Below, piece by piece: positions 55,101-64,000 of a DNA stretch of 64,000 bases. Under the pieces are notes generated by a model. That model was not told where the DNA came from and did no database searches. It worked only from the letters and a program-made list of their open reading frames with translations. Positions within the stretch are counted from its first letter, which is position 1. Every line of letters starts with the position of its first letter. The stretch covers positions 13,196,501 through 13,260,500 of the forward strand of contig JAPNXP010000001.1 of the NCBI GenBank assembly GCA_028753945.1, written 5' to 3'. The translations under genes and the position numbers were made by a program. The stretch is from Hexactinellida sp. DTS-2022. Its lineage: Eukaryota > Porifera > Hexactinellida.

Positions 55101-55511
55101 AATTGGAGTGTACTTCTCAATTGTTTGGAACTGTGCACTAATTTAGTTCAGCTAAAGCTATGGCTCATTACTCTACCAACTAATGACGTCACTCACTGGA
55201 GTAGCGCTGTTAAACAAATGAAGTCTTTAGTTGAATTGGAATTCGTTTTTAACTCCCTCTATGACGCAGGATTATTATCTCTCTGTGAAGGCCTGATATA
55301 CCATCCTGCTATTAGGTGTCTAAAGCTATTAGACTGTAAGCTGACTTCTCTATCCTGTGAGCCTCTAGCTAACCTAATTCCAACTGTCTCACAGCTGGAG
55401 AGACTGACAGTCAATGAACTATCTGAACCTGACAGAAATGCTATTTCATTACTCAAGGATACAACTGATGAGTTTGGTATTGAGCTTAAGCTAGAGCTTA
55501 AGTTGTATTAA
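52149..55511 (+). CDS. NACHT-LRR (NLR-type) receptor 2
   Basis: Intronless, 1120 aa from the ATG at 52149. Same architecture as the gene at 26026: two helical death-fold-like modules (1-85 and about 105-190), NACHT with Walker A GNPGCGKTF near 291, Walker B LIIIDGLDEI near 379 and sensor IILTSRPGAW, the helical FVHLTMQEFVSA region, then LRRs to a slightly longer C-terminus (ELKLELKLY). The N-terminal and NACHT halves differ from the paralogue at many silent and replacement sites. The LRR halves are near-identical at silent sites but differ at strand positions. Presumed cytosolic sensor; ligand unknown. The 1.37 kb upstream contains element X and other repeats. A conserved 3' module follows at 55978. 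Confidence 0.93.
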   Translation: MDITNLIAMKELSANLTEGDIIRIREVIGIPAGLCERVTTGTQLLTAIKRWKQHNPHLFYLVLQSIRPDMIAVANRLPWLCASSPSEFESRGEELSIKSLIELLKSEIKTEEWQLIYMHIETEAGENIGFEMTIEKLLENDLLQKDLINLSTLLGGIDRSDVVNKLGQYSKVFSEYQEGEFETKLKRELNKQVREMAQWEQRLKQFALIQYETVKQMIGDNESAMLAHVYVDLTIMKQKPRPIDLADETTYNEIAYLRKIANREVKIEPVDFSEELRKHELLKPEIWCIIGNPGCGKTFLAKRTALRFSSSELVDIKYSISIPCRNTDWHAMEATRYEEKTKVDSEFIQKWFCLGLPVGTSWSNDLAKHLSQSDGEGLLIIIDGLDEIPQKVPFEKTFLCSLLTRQSLTRSTIILTSRPGAWTSISSANELIIDRYYQVLGFSPENRDLYFKKQITNESKLKYCWKLMERHDEMNQLSLIPVNASLFAALLKGEDSTSINTLTKLYYELVLYMIRRELSRMGLKEYSRVSRISNLHTDILACLHRIAFIAILGVANRDLVSEETVTLNLGQEEYPCQCLGLAHEHYRKESVGLMKQVWTFVHLTMQEFVSALYLEHTSWIKQCYSVRYISHSEANFSLFRMVVRFLCGLLSDKAAALLSILYRYLTPRPIQLIDMPMSYQLNYCDLYHHEGWNLFTKIYFQLASILFESNSDSIPFWFNNFKQHFPMPVYLYVRESVSPNEWICFIQTLKLVCRIHLIFIDTTHINPTQFHSLIQEMGICSINLLALRFYEKDSTTVLSYTETIREIGIKSDTKISIELSDCNFSAETYVNIFPTPTNQFIDSLSLSSNNLYKFSHKALQELTNLFSAIQCLRVYESRTNYDTMLPALCQATQLRVLHLRDIDSKHIPSLTAVLPQFSKLQEIAFNKYSLLPAISHLSNLTYLQISYGTTRNTTLCDHLLQIINGNRHSLRGMQLCNLHKFGLNNWSVLLNCLELCTNLVQLKLWLITLPTNDVTHWSSAVKQMKSLVELEFVFNSLYDAGLLSLCEGLIYHPAIRCLKLLDCKLTSLSCEPLANLIPTVSQLERLTVNELSEPDRNAISLLKDTTDEFGIELKLELKLY

Positions 55512-55977
55512 CTTCTCATCTCTGCTAATAAGGTTTGTATTCACTTTATTATCTGTTAATATTGTCTACTCCGCTTAATCGAGTAACTTTGTTCGCAGGA
55601 TAATTGACAAGATTAAGCGGACGTATACAGCTAGATTATGAATACGTACATATTCTTTGCACAGTGATATATAAATACATTTAAAGACTTACTTGACACA
55701 ATTAATCGAATATAGACCCTCTTAAATGAATATTTTTAGCCATTACTTTGCCAATTAAGCAAAAGCTTTTCCAAGAATAACGTATTTAGACTCCAATAAC
55801 ATAATTTTGACCCTATTAACCAAAATATTTGATCCATTTGCATGACTTGGTTCCTAAAATGAACCTATTAAGCTTTTGACACCATTATCCACAGAATCTT
55901 TTTGTATTTGTTTACTATCATTATCTTTGTTACTATTTATATAGTTTGTTGTTGTTTACAACATTATATACCGAATT

Positions 55978-56290
55978 CCATTTGACTCTAAGTGATATTT
56001 AACTTCCACTAACAGTTCTATAAGAGCCATTAACCACTGCATCTATATTTACCTAACAACTGCTATACAGATAGTTATTAGCCACTTGGTTAACCACTCC
56101 CTCTGTTTGATACCTTCTCTGTCTCCTCTAGACTACACCTCGTATTCCTCTCCTCTCCAGTCTCCCTCTCGTTCTCATCTGTTTATTCGTATTTGGAACT
56201 AACTTTAGTGTTTATTTGTTTATTCTCTTGTTTGTATTTATCATTAAACACTCTCTCAATTGAATTGTGTTCGTCTTACTGAGTCTACTT
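55978..56290 (+). promoter_or_regulatory. Conserved 3' module of NACHT gene 2
   Basis: Almost identical to 31106-31400. ATTAAA replaces AATAAA near 56245. The region 55565-55640 between stop and module is a degraded family E MITE remnant also present after gene 1. Confidence 0.5.
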
Positions 56291-56366
56291 TAATTAATGC
56301 AATCCTTTACATAACTAAACAATACATATACGTACATTAATCTGCTTAAAAACCAGTTTTCACTTA

Positions 56367-56471
56367 TACAGTGGAATTGCTTTATTAGTAACTCCCCTAT
56401 TAGCAACATAGCTCAATTACAAACGAAATTTCATGCAAAATGCGAGTTGCTAATAAAGCAATTCCACTGTA
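56367..56471. mobile_element. Pogo-like MITE, family F (GCTTTATTAGCAAC type)
   Basis: TA-flanked, ends CAGTGGAATTGCTTTATTAG and, inward, CAGTGGAATTGCTTTATTAG: identical 20-base termini, so a young insertion. Confidence 0.88.
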
Positions 56472-56954
56472 ATTAAAACTAATTCCTTATATACTATCTG
56501 TTTTGGGACTTAGATACGAATTATTTGCATTATTTGCAACTCACTGAGTCTACTCTATAGAATACTTTAACAAAGGACTGTAGGCTGCCAGCTAGGGCCC
56601 TGGTACTTGGGTCCATTGTGTACTTATTGATATTTCGTAATCCGCTAATGCTGGACACAGTAAAAGTATTATTGTCTTATAGGAAGTCATATTTTGGGAA
56701 TCCATTGGTCAAATTGTATCATCTCAAATATTTGTGGAATGTGAGTTTTGCGGTTTTCGCACAATTCCATGTACGTATGGTAATAATCTCATATTATCGA
56801 CTTCAGTTAGAGTTAGACATAAGAAATGTATTATTGTCGAATAGGAAGTCTATGGTCTACTCTAAAGCAATCACTGGAATAAGTATACTTTAATGCTACT
56901 GTAATCACCTCACAATCCAATCTATATATTGGATGGATTGGACGTGTCTTTGGG

Positions 56955-57325
56955 CGGGGGAGCGGAATAGGACCTAAAATTCATGTAGGAATTACGCCTA
57001 AACTAGATATGTAGGAATAAGACCTGTCTAACACATAACCTGTGATTTAGTAAAATATCCATGTAAAATCTAAATATCACTTTACTTCCTCCTACTTCCT
57101 ATTCATACCAATACATACAAATGTTCCTACTTCAAACAGCTAGGTCTTATTCTTACTTCAAACTGTTTAGGTCTTATTCCTACTCCAAATTGTTTACATC
57201 TTATTCCTACATCAGAAATATTTTAGGTCTTATTCCTACTTCAAAAGAGTTGGGCTTTATTCCTACTTACAAGAGATTAGGTCTTATTCCTACTTCATTT
57301 TTAGGTCTTATTCCTACTTCATTTT
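56955..57325. mobile_element. MULE-related element remnant with AGGTCTTATTCCTAC repeats
   Basis: The left end GGGGGAGCGGAATAGGACCT resembles the MULE terminus at 3545. TGTAGGAATAAGACCTG follows. The right part is seven or so AGGTCTTATTCCTACTTC-type units (57140-57320). No transposase. The right end is lost where the next element begins. Confidence 0.65.
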
Positions 57326-57337
57326 TAGGTGAATCTG

Positions 57338-57735
57338 CTGTTAACAGCCATTTTGGCTGTTTTCTGTTAACAGATAAGAATTCGTCCCCAATTGGCATTA
57401 CACCTTAACTGCATTTAAGTCGCTGTTAACAGCCAATGTGAGTTGTTAACAGCCAATTCAAGCTGAACAGCCAATTTGAGCTGTTAACAGCCAATTCAAG
57501 CTGTTCAAATTCAATAATTGTATCGGTAAAATTAAGGAAAAGGGACAAGCGAAGAAAGTTATACTAAATGTTTATATTCGAATTGTATATCGTATTTACA
57601 TAACAGTGAAATTTGAAACTAATTGATTATATAATAATATTTCAATTATTGCATTGGTCAGCATCTAGCTGTTGACAGCTTCGATTATCATTTGCTGTTA
57701 ACAGCCAGTGGCTGTTAACAGCTTGGCTGTTTCTA
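57338..57735. mobile_element. Element with GCTGTTAACAGC palindrome arrays at both ends
   Basis: The perfect 12-base palindrome GCTGTTAACAGC and close variants recur at 57339, 57421, 57446, 57478 and, at the other end, 57700 and 57713, around an AT-rich core. Non-coding. The architecture is like the GGAGCGCGCTCC element and the MULE. Confidence 0.6.
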
Positions 57736-57894
57736 TCCCTGGAACTTATGTTACAATAATGTAATCAGTTACAAAGTGTATTAGACATTAATCAACTAGT
57801 TTAGGTAGGAAAATATTTACGATGTCTACAATCAATACAAAATAAATTGTATATAAATAAAAATTATTATTATTATTATTATTGTATTGTTATT

Positions 57895-58025
57895 GTATAA
57901 AAAATCTATAATTACAGCTGTGCCGATATAATTTTCTTTTGGAGGCACTATTAATAAATCGACGAAATATAGTGCCTCCAAAGAATCTGTTACCGGCACA
58001 GAACTAATCTTAGATTTTTTGTATT
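57895..58025. repeat. Long-hairpin dispersed repeat, copy b
   Basis: AAAAAATCTATAATTACAGC ... AATCTTAGATTTTTT arms with GGAGGCACTAT / ATAGTGCCTCC inside. Matches 33998-34140. Confidence 0.6.
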
Positions 58026-58600
58026 ACAAAATGGTAAAAACGTGATGTTGGGATATACCATGTACATTAATGTTTTTTCAAATACTCAACAATCTTTTCT
58101 GCGCACCTAGATTCAGTATGAGCTCAGCCATGCGCCTAAATTACTCAATTTGCATAAATTATTTTTGGAGTATCTCTCGATATTTGGTGTCTGGAAATGT
58201 TTCGCACCTGGATGACAGGCCGTAGTAACAGGTTCCAGAGTATTTAATTAAATACAACCGGCATTATAATTGAAAAGGCATGTGTTTGGAATACAAACGA
58301 GGGCCGAAGGCCCGAGTGCAAGTTGTAAGAACGCGCGTAGCGCGGACGAGCAGCTTGTATTAGCTCGTGTAAAATAATCGTGTTGTATAAAAAGGTGGTA
58401 AAGATAATATCGGTTTCAGCCCAATATTAACTAAGTTAGTAAGAAAGTGAGAATGTTTATAAAATATAAATAACAACATAAATATGAAAATAGAGTTAAA
58501 GTACAGATAACAGAGTAGCTATACGAGTATTGGAATATAAGAGAGTCCATGGTTAGTGGTTAGCCTATACTGAGTATACAGCAGCAGATAGCTGCACAGC

Positions 58601-58820
58601 CTACAGATGCGTATCTGCTATAGAGATACGTCTCTTGGAGAACTCCTCTGCCAGAGAGCCCTCGGACCGAGTGTAGGAGTCCCCCTCTCCCGCCCCTGCC
58701 TCCAGCGTGTACAGGAGATCCTCAATCTCCGGGTCCTCCGACTGCGCAGCGCTGCTAGTCGCAACTTCAGAGGGAGGGTAGCTGTCCCCGACAACAGAGG
58801 AGGTAAATGGAATGCTGGGC
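58601..58820 (-). pseudogene. Truncated duplicate of the 7TM receptor tail
   Basis: Reads IPFTSSVVGDSYPPSEVATS ... SRRISIADTHL-like tail to the same TAG, with few changes from 35628-35830. Similarity ends at about 58820, where unrelated GC-rich sequence (possibly a hAT-type element beginning CAGGGGCGGCACAC) starts. No membrane helices remain. The downstream flank 58090-58600 also matches 35105-35627. Confidence 0.7.
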
Positions 58821-59389
58821 GCAGGTGTGTGGAGGGGCACACGAACAGAACCAGGGGCGGCACACCCGGTACGGCTGGTGCGGCGAGCGCCGTACCACTT
58901 TTCAGAGTGGTCCGGCGTCGCCGCACCACTTCAGGATGGCCAGCTGTGTAGTACCACCTCTATCTGTTCGAAATTAAACAATTCATTGATAATTTATCCA
59001 ATAATGCTTTTATGATCTGTGGACCACACTCAAATACCTGGTGTTGAGCCGCCGGACCACATTAGAATACAGTAAAATTCTCCGCCGTACCACTTTTCGA
59101 AATGACGTGCCGACACTGAGAACGGTATAGGTAACATGGTATCTGATACACTGTTAGTACTCAAAATAATCGCTGCTAAGGTATTACCATGTAGAATTCT
59201 CTGTTATTAAACTACGTGTATAATAATATTCGTGGTTAGCAACTGAATTAGAGTTATGGAAAGAGTCACAACTTATGAAATGCGTATGTGGTTCTATGGT
59301 TACAGTTAAATATGATAAATACACTATTCCTATAACAAGTCACATATTGCATCTATTTATATAGTAAGATGGTTTAATGGCTCTGTCAC

Positions 59390-61480
59390 AAATATTTTTC
59401 CGAGGTGTTTTTGGTTCGGTCGGATGCAAAAACAACACGAACCAAATATTTGGTGACAGACCCAAGCTTGCTGGAAGGCCTTAATCACGGTCTCCGTTTC
59501 CTTATCTTTGAGTGGTTGTAATTCTACATACCGAGTGAACAGGTCTACCATCAGCAGCACGTATCTATAACCATTGTTTGGGCTGTCGAAACATGGTAAA
59601 GTTTCGATATCCATTGCAATCGCTTCACAAGGTAGGCCTTTCCCAATCGACATTGACTGTATAGGTTCGCGACCAATTACTTTCCTTTTAACTTTCTGGC
59701 AAAAGATACAACCGCGGCAAAAAGCCTGGACTTCGTGTCTAATTCGTGGCCAAAAGTAGTTTCTCCTAAATGCTTTTAGTGTCTCGGCTTGGTCCAGGTG
59801 ATGCTGCGTATAGGTGGCGTCATCGCTTCCTGGCGAAGATGCTTGAGGGTCACTATGCGGCCTCCGAAAGTAGGTTCTCCTCGACGAATTGAAGTTTGTG
59901 AGAAACTCTCCTCAGCTGGCCGCTACATACTCGTCAGCGGTCTTGGAATTCTGTACTGCTCCCTTGATAATTTGGTCTTGCATCCGCTCTCCACTTAAGC
60001 GTGCATATAACTTCATTAGATCATTTGTAGAGAATATTCTATCTTCAATTGTTCTTCCTGGTTGACTGTTTCGTCATAACTCAGTCCTGGGTTCCGGCTT
60101 AACTAATCTGCCACTTTATTCTCCCGCCCCGCCTGTGGGAGATCCCAAAGGGCAGCTCTTGCAGCTCCATTAGCCAGCGTGCATACGCATGCTTCGGATC
60201 TCTCTGTCCTGTCAGCCATTGAAGCGGGCAGTGATCAGTGATTAGAGTGATCCCGGTGCCCCTGTAGGTATACTGCTCGCTTACGTGTGGCCGCCACTAG
60301 CGCCCAGGCTTCCAGCTGCCCAGCTGAGTAATTCTGTTGGCTGGAATTCAGGGCCCTGGCTTCAGAGTTCTCGCCAGGATTTTTCATTTAAAGTGTATAT
60401 TAGTCTATTACTTATGTCAATGATTTACGGGGCACTTCCCTTCGCTTGAGATCGAGTGTCCTAGGAACTCTAGAGAGGAGAAACCAAGTTGAAATTTGTC
60501 TGGACGCAACTGCAGTCATGCCGTATTTAGGCATTCAAATGTGGTTCGCAGATCAACTGTGGTCCGTTAGGGTTGGAGAGAACACTAAGTTATCGTCCAT
60601 GTAGCTCTCGCAGTTGGGTACCGTCTCCAGTGCCTTGTCCATGACTCTCTGAAAGGTCGCTTGTGCGCTGCAGAGGCCAAATGGCATAACCAGCATCTCG
60701 TACATCCCCCGAGGCGTATGGAAGGACGTTTCCATGTCAGCCGGTCTGACGGGGATCGTCCAGTACGCTGACGCAATATCCAACTTGGAAAAGTAGCGAT
60801 TTCCTTTTAAACGGTCGAAAATTGACTGAGGATTCGGTAAACTGTATTCGTCCCACTTGGTTTCCGGGTTTAGCCGCCGGTAGTCGATTGCGAACCTTTG
60901 GATTCCATCCCTCTTCTTGACCAGTACCAGATCAGAGACTCAGGGTGACCGGCTTCGTCGGCATATAGGGGGGTTTGCACCGAGCATCTCTCCGAGCTGT
61001 CTCAATATCTCTGTTTCCCAATGTAGGGAATTCGCCTAGGCCTTGATTTCTGAGGTGGTGCGTCTCCCGTTAGTATTGAGTGGAATTCCTTGATCCTGCA
61101 GCTTGCGGGGCGTTTATGGTTTTGGAAAAATATGCCCGAAATGAGTGACCAGATCTTTTAATTTCGACTCTTCGCTTTCGTCTAAATGGCTTCAGATCTT
61201 TGGATCTTGTTTCACCCTGCCGTTGCTTCAAAAACTCGTCATGCTTAGCTTCCATGGCCCAAACTAAGGGCGTAGCGCAGCTAAGGGCCGTCTGGGCGCG
61301 GAAAGTCGCCCTAACTTTATCCGGCCGTTGTCCCAGTCGAATACCACATGTACAACTTGTCCCATGAACCTTCTTCCTAATAATAGTGTGGGTTGGTCGC
61401 TAGCTGTCTGCTTTACCGTCATTTCGTAGGTACACTCGGTCGCCTGTTGTGACATCAGTTTGTTCTTTCCCTCTATCGTA
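59390..61480 (-). pseudogene. Gypsy element B pol (protease, RT, RNase H, integrase), decayed
   Basis: Minus strand in order: protease-side region (61455-61264, LLLGRRFMGQVVHVVFDWDN), RT (about 61250-60553) with the catalytic YMDDN, RNase H pieces (60350-60130, QQNYSAGQLEAWALVAATRK), integrase zinc finger (59780-59690, CRGCIFCQKVKRK) and integrase core (59653-59390, AIAMDIETLPCFDSPNNGYR). Stops, frameshifts and a foreign AT-rich piece near 60360-60450 break the frame. Confidence 0.8.
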
Positions 61481-61559
61481 TGGCTTCTTCATCCTCTCGC
61501 TATATTCGTGTGCGCTATTTCCTGCTGAATCTATAGCATTCTCGACAGTGTGAGAGGCC

Positions 61560-63600
61560 TCCTCATACCAGCAGTCTGGTCATTCTCGAATCCAGCTCGT
61601 TGGCGGGAGGCCTAGGATTGGAGATCGGTTCAACACCATGCATGATATGGAACGGAGTTAATCGGGTGCTGGAATTAGGGAGGGTATTGAGTGTGTGTGT
61701 GTGTGCAACCTCTTGGAGTATAATAGGCCAGCAGTCTTTCTCCAGTTCGCGATCGGAAATAATACACATTAGGGTCTGTTTACTGTTTGGATATTGCGCT
61801 CATCCTGCCGTCACCCTCTGGGTGATAGGGGGACGAGCGTAACTTCTTTACCCCTAGCAAGTCAGGGCTTCGCGAATTTCGGAGCCATCCACGTTGGGCC
61901 CCTGATCACTCAGGACGCACTGAGGCGGGCCGTGACGGTAAATCCAGTATGTCTTTAGAGCTGCCATAATTGAACTCGAGGTTTGGTCGCGCATGGGCGC
62001 GATTTCCACCTACTTGGAAAATAAATCTATATGAGCAGAAAATACCGTTTTTGTTAGCTTCCCCATGGGAATGTTTCTACATCATAAGCTACAATTTTCC
62101 GAGGCTCGTGTTTAGTCGAGCTCTTTTCCCGCTGGCAGATACCACATTCTTTGCATAACTTCCGGACTTCGCTATGCATGTCATTCCTGGTAAATTGTTG
62201 TTTCAGGAGATAAAGCGTTCGCTTGATCCCTGGATGAGAGACATTATGGACACGCGTAAGGACTGTGTCACGTATGCGATTAGGTACCAAATACGGTGTT
62301 CACGTGTTACACATCCGTTGGATAGTACGAGGCGCTGGTTTCTGTAACGCCCAGACGGAACAATACCCCGTTCGTTTAGTTGCTTCCTACGAATGCGATC
62401 GCTGGATCGTTGGTTTGTTCCTCGAGTATCTCATCTAGGAGGTTGCGATTAGAGGGGATACTGCAGACAAATCTGTCGATGAACTCGCTTTCCTTGTTCA
62501 CTTGGCTGTCGATTTCGCAGTAGATTCAGGAAAGGAAATCAGCTGCTGAGTTAATTATCCCTTTCACGTACGTATCTCATAATCCAATTCTTATAATTCT
62601 AGGATCCACCTAGTGAACTTGTTACGCGGGTCGCGCTGCTTCCTCTCCCATTGTAATGGATTGTGTTCGCTTAGAAAGATTGTCTTGCACGCTGCCTTAA
62701 GGTAGTCACGTAACTTTCGACTTAGAGCCATCAGGGCCCAGCACTCTATCTCCCAGCAGAATACTTACGCTGACTCTGGTTGAGTCCTGTTGAGAAGTAG
62801 GCCAGGGGGCGAAGTCTGTTATCATTGTCCAATTGGGAAAGTACACCTCCAACAACCACCTGAGAAGCGTCAGCTTGTAAGTAAAACGATCCCATTCGGG
62901 GCATGCCAACATCACTGGAGAGCTCGTGAGAGCCTGTTGAGTGTATCGAATGCGTTTGGGTGGCCCTATCTCAGAGGAAAGAATCACTGTTCCGAGTCAG
63001 CTTGTATAAGGGGTCGGCTACATTTGGCATGTCGGGTATGTAATCGCGATATAAATTCACTAGTCCAAGGACTCTCTGGAGTTCAGTCCGATTAGTTGGC
63101 TGTAGATAAGCGGTTACGCGCTGAATGTTGCTCGGGAGTGGCTTGTGTCCGTATGGGGTTATTGTATGTCCCACGAATTCGATTTCCTGGTATCCAAGAC
63201 GGCATTTGTCGTCGCGTGGTTGGATCTTCGCCTGGCGGAGTCGGATTAATGTATACCGGAGATCTCCGATGTGTAGCACTAGACCAGGGGAATGAACCAA
63301 AATGTCATCCACGCATGAATGGGAGCGTTCGGCACCGTGTAGTGTGCTGTCCATCAACCTTTGGTAGGTTGCCTGGCTGTTGCACAACCCGAAAGCCATT
63401 CGTGTCATTTCGAAATGTCCCCTAGGTGTCGAAAACGCTGTCTTTGCTTGATCTTTGGGATCAATTGCTACGGCCCAATATTCGCTCGCGCAATCTAGCG
63501 AGGAATAGTAATAGGATAAGCGTCCTTGCGAGTCAGGTCATTCAAAGCGCGATAATCAACGACGAATCTGGTACTTCCATCCTTCTTGGTGATTAGGACT
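61560..63600 (-). pseudogene. Gypsy element A pol (RT, RNase H, integrase), decayed
   Basis: Minus strand in order: RT start region near 63600-63540, RT with catalytic CVDDILVHSPG (63408-62971), RNase H (62987-62706), integrase zinc-binding (62290-62100, HPGIKRTLYLLKQQF and CKECGICQREKS), integrase core (near 62000-61850) and downstream piece (61769-61563). Followed directly by element B at about 61480. It retains the RNase H missing from the left copy. Frames are broken. Confidence 0.8.
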
Positions 63601-63631
63601 ATGGGGCTACTCCCAGGCTTGGGGCTGATCA

Positions 63632-64000
63632 CGATTACAATCGTAATCGATTGTAATCGATTACAACTTTTCCTGTAATCGTAATCGTAATCATAATCAA
63701 GCTTTTCTTGAAGGATGTAATCGTAATCGTAATCGTAATCGTAATCGTAATCGTAATCACCCCCTAGTAATCAGCCCCAGATATGGCACCAGGCCCCCCC
63801 AAATTTTCCACAATAACTTTAAATAAGGATATAGTTTGAGGGTTCGCTGATCTCATTGCACCTCCAAATATATATCCGGCCCCTACAAATAATTCTTGGT
63901 GGCTACCCCCATGCACACGGGCATTATTTTTCGTGCGCATGAAACTCCGGGGCTTAATCGAAACAATCGTAATTGCATCGTGAAGAAATGAATTGTAATC
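63632..64000. repeat. TAATCG-repeat element end and AT-rich flank
   Basis: GATTACAATCGTAATCGATT, then (GTAATC)n arrays to 63757. GGGGCTGATCACGATTACAA and, inward from 63776, GGGGCTGATTACTAGGGGG look like inverted ends, recalling hAT-type elements whose termini are TAATCG-rich. A further ATTGTAATC stands at the window edge. Confidence 0.5.

Noticed and set aside
56618-56893. 91-codon open frame
   Set aside because: Non-ATG start, AT-rich composition, internal YRK/NRK duplication and no recognisable domain.
57121-57408. Open frame of LIPTSFLG-like repeats
   Set aside because: It is a translation of AGGTCTTATTCCTAC repeats in a MULE-related remnant.

Overview
The window is AT-rich eukaryotic DNA, almost certainly from an invertebrate animal. 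The gene set points there: a gephyrin/MoeA homologue, an SLC38-type amino-acid transporter with GT-AG introns, an ankyrin + SOCS-box gene, an adhesion-type 7TM receptor exon, TRIM-like NHL proteins and two NACHT-LRR receptors. A compact basal metazoan genome such as a sponge would fit, but that is inference. No bacterial operons, rRNA or tRNA genes were recognised.

Layout. 1-2463: decayed Ty3/gypsy pol sequence (minus strand). About 2500-3469: 3' part of a gephyrin-like gene (one frameshift). 3497-6838: a hAT element with a perfect 8-bp target duplication, itself invaded by a complete MULE (3545-6552) whose transposase carries FLYWCH, DDE and RING domains. 7150-8369: two-exon ankyrin/SOCS-box gene with two frameshifts (minus). 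9201-14270: exons of an SLC38-like transporter (minus) with an in-frame TAG and a missing exon; an intact intronless NHL gene (10332-12398, plus) lies in its large intron. 15045-16169: orphan multi-pass membrane protein (minus). 18448-19210: NHL pseudogene. 20-25 kb: dispersed repeats. 26026-29367: first intact NACHT-LRR gene. 30-35 kb: nested hAT and pogo-like MITEs and one orphan exon. 35628-36434: C-terminal exon of a 7TM receptor. 37245-39570: gypsy gag-pol remnant. 40-51 kb: gene-free, built from hAT MITEs and repeats shared with 20-25 kb. 52149-55511: second intact NACHT-LRR gene. 56-59 kb: MITEs and a truncated duplicate of the receptor tail. 59390-63600: two decayed gypsy pol regions in the same order as at the left end.

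The most striking biology is in the two NACHT-LRR paralogues. Over their LRR halves the DNA is almost identical at silent sites, but many codons differ, and the differences cluster in the x-L-x-L-x strand positions that form a ligand surface. This is the signature of a diversifying recognition repertoire, probably innate immune receptors kept homogeneous by recent conversion or duplication and diversified at contact residues. The second theme is DNA-transposon density: at least six pogo/Tigger-like MITE families with TA target sites, five hAT elements with readable target duplications, and several elements whose ends are arrays of short palindromes. Many of these sit within a few bases of splice sites.
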